A DNA stretch of 64,000 nucleotides from MnTg04 sp964568075 (GTDB lineage Bacteria; Pseudomonadota; Gammaproteobacteria; Steroidobacterales; MnTg04), in contig CAZMOM010000002.1 of assembly GCA_964568075.1 (NCBI GenBank), positions 62,001 through 126,000 on the forward strand, read 5' to 3'. The notes beneath the pieces are model-generated. The model was not told where the DNA came from and ran no database searches. It was given only the letters and a program-made list of their open reading frames with translations. Of this stretch, positions 60,008 through 64,000 are shown piece after piece. The translations under genes and the position numbers were made by a program. The first letter of the stretch is position 1; each line of letters starts with the position of its first letter.

Positions 60008-60684
60008 GTCCGGCTATTGCGGCACCATTAAAGCTGCTGGCCCTGATTTCCGGTCACGGAAGTAATCTGCAGGCACTGATCGACGCGATCGGCGCCGGTG
60101 AAATAAATGCGGTACTGGTCGGCGTCGTCAGTAACCGCGCCGATAGCCCGGGTCTGCAAAGGGCCCGTGCGGCCGGAATCCCGACAACGGTGGTCGACCA
60201 GTCGAAATTCGAAACACGGGATGACTTTAATCACGAATTGCTGCGCGTTGTATGCGGTTACGACCCGCGGCTGGTCGCGCTGGCCGGGTTTATGCGTATT
60301 CTGGATGACGATTTCGTGGACCGGTTCGATGGCTGTATATTGAACGTTCATCCCTCACTACTGCCAAAATACGCAGGCCTGAATACCTATCGCCGAGTTC
60401 TCGATAGCGGAGACCGGCACCACGGTTGCAGTATTCATTTTGTTAACCGGGATCTGGATGGCGGGCCGGTTGTGGCGCAGTCGGTGGTATCGGTGCAGGC
60501 TGGGGATACCGAAAAGACGCTTTCAGCCAGGGTTCAGGCGGCGGAGCATAAACTTTATCCGCTGGTTGTCGGGTGGTTTGCCAGCGGCAGACTACGCTGC
60601 ACGGGCGGGATGGTGACGCTCGATGGAAAAACACTAAACGAGCCTGCGCAGCCTGAGATGGATGAACTGTTCTGCTCTGACTAG
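60004..60684 (+). CDS. purN: Phosphoribosylglycinamide formyltransferase
   Basis: PurN uses 10-formyltetrahydrofolate to formylate GAR. The 226-residue product has LISGHGSNLQALIDA for substrate binding, LAGFMRILDDDFVDRF, and NVHPSLLPKY with catalytic Asn and His, then GCSIHFVNRDLDGGPVVAQ. It starts at a GTG (GTGA overlap with purM). The product is slightly longer than E. coli PurN. A DUF3108 gene follows 20 bases later. Confidence 0.96.
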   Translation: MSPAIAAPLKLLALISGHGSNLQALIDAIGAGEINAVLVGVVSNRADSPGLQRARAAGIPTTVVDQSKFETRDDFNHELLRVVCGYDPRLVALAGFMRILDDDFVDRFDGCILNVHPSLLPKYAGLNTYRRVLDSGDRHHGCSIHFVNRDLDGGPVVAQSVVSVQAGDTEKTLSARVQAAEHKLYPLVVGWFASGRLRCTGGMVTLDGKTLNEPAQPEMDELFCSD

Positions 60685-60704
60685 AAGGAACACATAGCAG
60701 CATT

Positions 60705-61463
60705 ATGTTTTATAGAAGCCTGATCATTTTTTTCCTTTTCCCCGTGCTGACTTTAGCCGATGATTCCGGCTTCGTTGACGGGATAACCCCTGTACAGTTA
60801 CCGGCGGGCCAGGCGTCTCTCCAGCCATTTACTGCAAGTTACCAGGTTTACCGTGGCCGCAGCCGCATCGGCGTATCGACCGCCGAACTCAGCGCAGATA
60901 GCGACGGGCTCTGGGTGTACAAAACTCGCGTCAGCGCCAGGGGCCTCGCCCGTCTTTTCGTTCGACGGGACATAGTCGCGGAAAGCCGTTTTTCGGTTGC
61001 GGATAACCGACCATCCCCGGTGCTGTATGTCGCCAATGGCGTCAAGAAGAATGACCGTCAGCGAATCGTGTTTGATCCGGCGCTGAAGACGATTGCAAGC
61101 GAATACCGGGGCGTCGAAAAGAACCTGGAACAGGCCTCGGGCACACTGGATCTTCTCACTCTGGAAATCGCGTTGATGTTGCAGTTGTCTGCCGGTAAAA
61201 CACCTGCTCTTTATACGCTCGTCGAAAAAAACAGGATCCAGCAATATCGATTTCAAATTGAAGATACCGAAAAAGTTCAAACGCCATTTGGGGAATTGGA
61301 AGCAGTCCGGCTGCGGCGGCAACGCGTTGGATCGGATAAGTACGCGATTATCTGGCTGGCGCCTGAACTGAATTACCTGACGGTCAGATTCGACAAATAC
61401 AAGAAAGAGAAAATCGATTTCTCGCTTCGATTAAAGCGTTATCGTGGTCCGCCAAGCCCCTGA
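60705..61463 (+). CDS. DUF3108 domain-containing secreted protein
   Basis: The 252-residue product has a signal peptide (SLIIFFLFPVLTLA) and the DUF3108 pattern: FTASYQVYRGRSRIGVSTAE, GLWVYKTRVSARGLARLF, ESRFSVADNRPSPVLYVANG and an end segment with IWLAPELNYLTVRFDKYK. The beta-rich domain is expected in the periplasm or outer membrane. It commonly follows purMN in gammaproteobacteria, and the function is unknown. It converges with dcd. Confidence 0.9.
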   Translation: MFYRSLIIFFLFPVLTLADDSGFVDGITPVQLPAGQASLQPFTASYQVYRGRSRIGVSTAELSADSDGLWVYKTRVSARGLARLFVRRDIVAESRFSVADNRPSPVLYVANGVKKNDRQRIVFDPALKTIASEYRGVEKNLEQASGTLDLLTLEIALMLQLSAGKTPALYTLVEKNRIQQYRFQIEDTEKVQTPFGELEAVRLRRQRVGSDKYAIIWLAPELNYLTVRFDKYKKEKIDFSLRLKRYRGPPSP

Positions 61464-61490
61464 CAATACGCGATTCAGCCAAACCGGCTG

Positions 61491-62057
61491 CTAGGTGATC
61501 GGCAAAGTCACGCCAGTCTGACCCTGATATTTTCCGCCCCGGTCAAGATAAGAGGTCTCGCAATCCTCATCTGATTCGAAAAACAACATTTGCGCCACGC
61601 CCTCGTTGGCGTAAACCTTCGCCGGCAACGGAGAGGTATTGGAAAATTCGAGCGTCACATGCCCCTCCCACTCCGGCTCCAGCGGCGTGACATTAACGAT
61701 AATGCCGCAGCGCGCGTAGGTGGACTTGCCCAGGCAAATGGTCAGCACCCGCCGTGGAATCCGAAAGTATTCTATCGTCCTTGCCAGGACAAACGAGTTC
61801 GGTGGGATGATGCAAACGTCGGCTTCCAGATTGACGAAACTGTCTGTTTCAAACGCCTTCGGATCGACAATTGCCGAATTGATATTGGTAAATATTCTAA
61901 ACTCCGGTGCGCACCGGACGTCGTATCCATAACTGGAAGTCCCGTATGAAACGACCGGGCCGTTGCCGTTTCGCCTGACCTGGCCGCTTTCGAATGGTTC
62001 GATCATGCCGTGCTCGATCGCCATTTTACGAATCCATTTGTCCGATTTGATGCTCAT
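61491..62057 (-). CDS. dcd: dCTP deaminase
   Basis: Dcd turns dCTP into dUTP, feeding dTTP synthesis. The 188-residue trimeric enzyme starts MSIKSDKWIRKMAIEHGMIEPF and has SSYGYDVRCAPEFRIF, PPNSFVLARTIEYFRIPR, KSTYARCGIIVNVTPLEPEWEG (with the catalytic Glu) and HVTLEFSNTSPLPAKVYANEG. All match the E. coli length and motifs. Its ATG overlaps the upstream mrp stop by one base (TAATG), a conserved pairing. Confidence 0.96.
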   Translation of the reverse strand: MSIKSDKWIRKMAIEHGMIEPFESGQVRRNGNGPVVSYGTSSYGYDVRCAPEFRIFTNINSAIVDPKAFETDSFVNLEADVCIIPPNSFVLARTIEYFRIPRRVLTICLGKSTYARCGIIVNVTPLEPEWEGHVTLEFSNTSPLPAKVYANEGVAQMLFFESDEDCETSYLDRGGKYQGQTGVTLPIT

Positions 62058-63151
62058 TAACGATCCTCAACAGTGATTTTCGGAAACAGATGACTATAGT
62101 CCTTGCGGCTTGCAGCAAGATGGACAGTCATCTTCAGCGCAATATCCTGGTAACTTGCCGCCAGCTGGCCTTCAGGATCGGCGATAACCGTCGGCTCACC
62201 GCTGTCCATGTGCTGCCGAATGCGGATATCGAGCGGTAGCGACCCGAGTAGCGGCACCGCATATTGACTCGCGATTTCCTGCCCTCCCCCACTGCCAAAT
62301 ACGGGTTCTTCATGGCCGCAATTCGAGCAAACGTGGGTACTCATGTTCTCAATAATTCCGAGGACTGGCACCGAAACCTTGGCAAACATTTTCAGGCCCC
62401 TGCGGGCGTCAAGCAGGGCTATATCCTGGGGCGTGGTCACGATAATGGCGCCGCTAAGCGGGACGCGTTGCGACAACGTCAACTGCGTATCACCGGTGCC
62501 CGGGGGCATATCGACGATCAGGTAGTCCAGTTCACCCCATATGGTGTCCGTAATCAGCTGGGTCAACGCCTGTGTGACCATTGGCCCCCGCCAAACCATC
62601 GCTTGTTCCTGATCTACCAGAAAGCCGATTGACATTGCGCTGACCCCATGGGCGCTCAGTGGCTGCATCGTCTTGCCATCTGCGCTGCTCGGCCGTTGCC
62701 CGCCCAGACCCAGCATCTGCGGCACACTCGGCCCGTAAATATCGGCATCGAGAATGCCCACCTGCGCGCCCTGGCGGGCCAGCGCCAACGCCAGATTGAC
62801 CGCTGTGGTGGACTTGCCGACACCACCTTTTCCCGATGCCACGGCGATCACGTTTTTCACCTTGCCAAGCGGTTTCAAGCTCGCCTGCACGGCGTGGGCC
62901 GACACTTGCCAGTCGATATTGATCGCTATCGAATCCAGACTGAGTGCCTTCTTGATAAGCGGAGCCAGCTCTGCCGATATTTTTTCTTTGAGCCGGTCGG
63001 CGGGGAAACCCAGCCTGATATCGAGTTCCATTCCGCCAGACGATTCTTTCAAATCAACAATTTGCGCCACTTCGGCAAGCGGTCTTCCCAGCAGCTTATC
63101 GCCAGAATTCGCCAGTATTTTATCTATCTCTGGAGGGTTGGTTTTCTTCAT
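62057..63151 (-). CDS. apbC: Iron-sulphur cluster carrier protein Mrp/ApbC
   Basis: ApbC is an ATPase that delivers Fe-S clusters. The 364-residue product has an N-terminal MIP18-like domain (about 1-90), then the deviant P-loop ASGKGGVGKSTTAVNLALALA, DADIYGPSVPQMLG, and the cluster-binding Cys pair in THVCSNCGHEEPVFG. MPPGTGDTQLTLSQRVPL is also family specific. It is translated in the same direction as dcd, with a 1-base overlap. metG, which often lies divergent from it in enterics, is replaced here by a HEAT-repeat gene. Confidence 0.96.
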   Translation of the reverse strand: MKKTNPPEIDKILANSGDKLLGRPLAEVAQIVDLKESSGGMELDIRLGFPADRLKEKISAELAPLIKKALSLDSIAINIDWQVSAHAVQASLKPLGKVKNVIAVASGKGGVGKSTTAVNLALALARQGAQVGILDADIYGPSVPQMLGLGGQRPSSADGKTMQPLSAHGVSAMSIGFLVDQEQAMVWRGPMVTQALTQLITDTIWGELDYLIVDMPPGTGDTQLTLSQRVPLSGAIIVTTPQDIALLDARRGLKMFAKVSVPVLGIIENMSTHVCSNCGHEEPVFGSGGGQEIASQYAVPLLGSLPLDIRIRQHMDSGEPTVIADPEGQLAASYQDIALKMTVHLAASRKDYSHLFPKITVEDR

Positions 63152-63361
63152 TACCTGACCGGAGCTCCTAAAAGTGCATCATTGTAGCCTGTCCCGGCCG
63201 CCCCCTGAACTGTTGCGAGCTGTGATTTGCGTCGCTATTTTGCGGCCGGTGGTATGGCATAATCAGCCAGATGATGGTGCAAACCCCTTGAAAACAGTAG
63301 GGTGTGCTTTGTGGCGGCCGTTGCAGACCAACGGCGGTGCGCCGGCGACCGGGAAAAAGCT

Positions 63362-64000
63362 ATGAAGTTTATTTCGGCTATGAGAGCGGAACGCCTTATG
63401 TCCCAGGTTTTGGAAACCGGAGACATAGAGTCGCCTGCAGCCGTAAAAGCGCTGGACAAGCTTTCGACTCTGGGTGGTAGCGCCGTGCCGCCCCTGCTCG
63501 AAGCCCTGGCCCATGCCGACAAGAAGCAAACGGTGGCCTATGTCGATGTCCTGTCACAGACCCTGACCGACAAGACATTTCCCCTGTATGGGGAGGGTCT
63601 GAAAGAAAACAATCAGCGCGTGGTGGCCGGTATCGCCTGGGCGCTCACCAGCAGCGGCAATTACGACCCGGCACTGCTCCTTGCGTTACTAAAAGACCCG
63701 GATACCAACAAAGCGGCGATTATCGAGGTCCTGAAACACAACAACAAGAAACTGAATGTCTACGAACTCCTGCGCATCGCTTACACGGTAGAACCACATG
63801 AAAAGGCGGCTATTTTTGGCCTGATCGACAGAATCGCCAACGAAGACCAGGTCCCCGATCTGATCGAAAGAATGGAAGGCAAGGATCCGATCGCCAAGAT
63901 GCACATCATCAATATTCTGTGTCGCTTTAACAAACCGGAAGTCAGACGATGCATGGAGACCCAGCTAAAAGACAAAAATAAAATGGTCCGCCAGGCCGCG
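63362..64000 (+). CDS. HEAT-repeat-like protein, partial at the window edge
   Basis: An ATG with GGGAAAA just upstream opens a frame of 213 residues with no stop before the end of the window, so the C-terminus is missing. The visible part consists of helix pairs of about 30-40 residues: SPAAVKALDKLSTLGGSAVP then PLLEALAHAD, GLKENNQRVVAGIAWALTSS then LLLALLKDP, and VPDLIERMEGKDPIAKMHI. This looks like HEAT or PBS-lyase-type alpha solenoid repeats, usually protein-binding scaffolds. There is no signal peptide, and the partner and role are unknown. It is divergent from the mrp gene. Confidence 0.75.
   Translation, partial: MKFISAMRAERLMSQVLETGDIESPAAVKALDKLSTLGGSAVPPLLEALAHADKKQTVAYVDVLSQTLTDKTFPLYGEGLKENNQRVVAGIAWALTSSGNYDPALLLALLKDPDTNKAAIIEVLKHNNKKLNVYELLRIAYTVEPHEKAAIFGLIDRIANEDQVPDLIERMEGKDPIAKMHIINILCRFNKPEVRRCMETQLKDKNKMVRQAA

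Noticed and set aside
61476..61490. CAGCC-5-GGCTG hairpin between DUF3108 and dcd
   Set aside because: Only 5 bp and no T-run on either strand, so not called a terminator.
1..64000. CRISPR arrays, rRNA genes, insertion sequences, prophage or toxin-antitoxin pairs
   Set aside because: No regularly spaced repeats, rRNA-like segments, transposase motifs or terminal inverted repeats were seen.

Overview
The window is 64 kb of chromosome from a gammaproteobacterium, most probably a draft or metagenome-assembled scaffold, because a run of ten Ns breaks one gene at 46624-46633. Three things point to Gammaproteobacteria. The block queG / nnrDE-tsaE-amiB-mutL-miaA-hfq-hflX-hflK-hflC-DUF2065-purA is in the order known from Escherichia coli. 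The lptFG / pepA-holC-valS neighbourhood is also typical, and Hda and HolC are proteins of this class. The order cannot be fixed by eye; a marine or sediment lineage near Woeseiales, Chromatiales or Xanthomonadales is plausible but is inference. There is no rRNA, CRISPR array, recognisable transposase, integrase or prophage.

Layout. (1) 0-12.8 kb is the least ordinary part, an envelope cluster. It holds four predicted lipoproteins (one extremely rich in Ser, Gln, Ala and acidic residues), a secreted repeat protein with a TonB-like C-terminal domain, an M48 metalloprotease lipoprotein, a trypsin/HtrA-like protein in which all three catalytic triad positions are substituted, a patatin phospholipase fused to an outer-membrane barrel, and an AI-2E family permease. 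(2) 12.8-25.4 kb is the purA-to-queG superoperon for RNA modification, mismatch repair, Hfq, membrane protease control and metabolite repair. (3) 25.6-31.4 kb has a GGDEF diguanylate cyclase, the pantothenate genes panD-panC-panB, a deoxynucleoside kinase, folK, pcnB and a divergent tRNA-Glu(CTC) with a clear promoter. (4) 31.4-33.8 kb is a looser, AT-richer stretch with a frameshifted DUF4386 membrane-protein gene, a 9-bp hairpin, queD and a small unknown gene. (5) 33.8-47 kb holds RDD, lptG-lptF, pepA-holC-unknown-valS, a MoxR/DUF58/TgpA transglutaminase operon and an MFS permease. (6) 47-63.2 kb holds prfC, rimI, a family 4 uracil-DNA glycosylase, pssA, ilvC, proS, a lytic transglycosylase, acyP, a DUF4398 lipoprotein, arsC-wrbA, DUF2069, DUF2066-pgsA-hda, purM-purN-DUF3108, and mrp-dcd. 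(7) The right edge cuts through a HEAT-repeat-like protein.

How the genes work together. Most of the window is core housekeeping in tight operons, with many 4-nt ATGA/GTGA or 1-nt TAATG stop-start overlaps. The envelope theme recurs: LPS export (LptFG), phospholipid synthesis (PssA, PgsA), murein cleavage (AmiB, lytic transglycosylase), HflKC, and the left-hand lipoprotein/protease cluster. The best candidates for something undescribed are the 0-9.2 kb lipoprotein/pseudo-protease group, the inverted repeat across the tRNA-Glu promoter, and the frameshifted DUF4386 gene beside the tRNA. All reading was by eye; family names rest on motifs and gene order, not on database searches.
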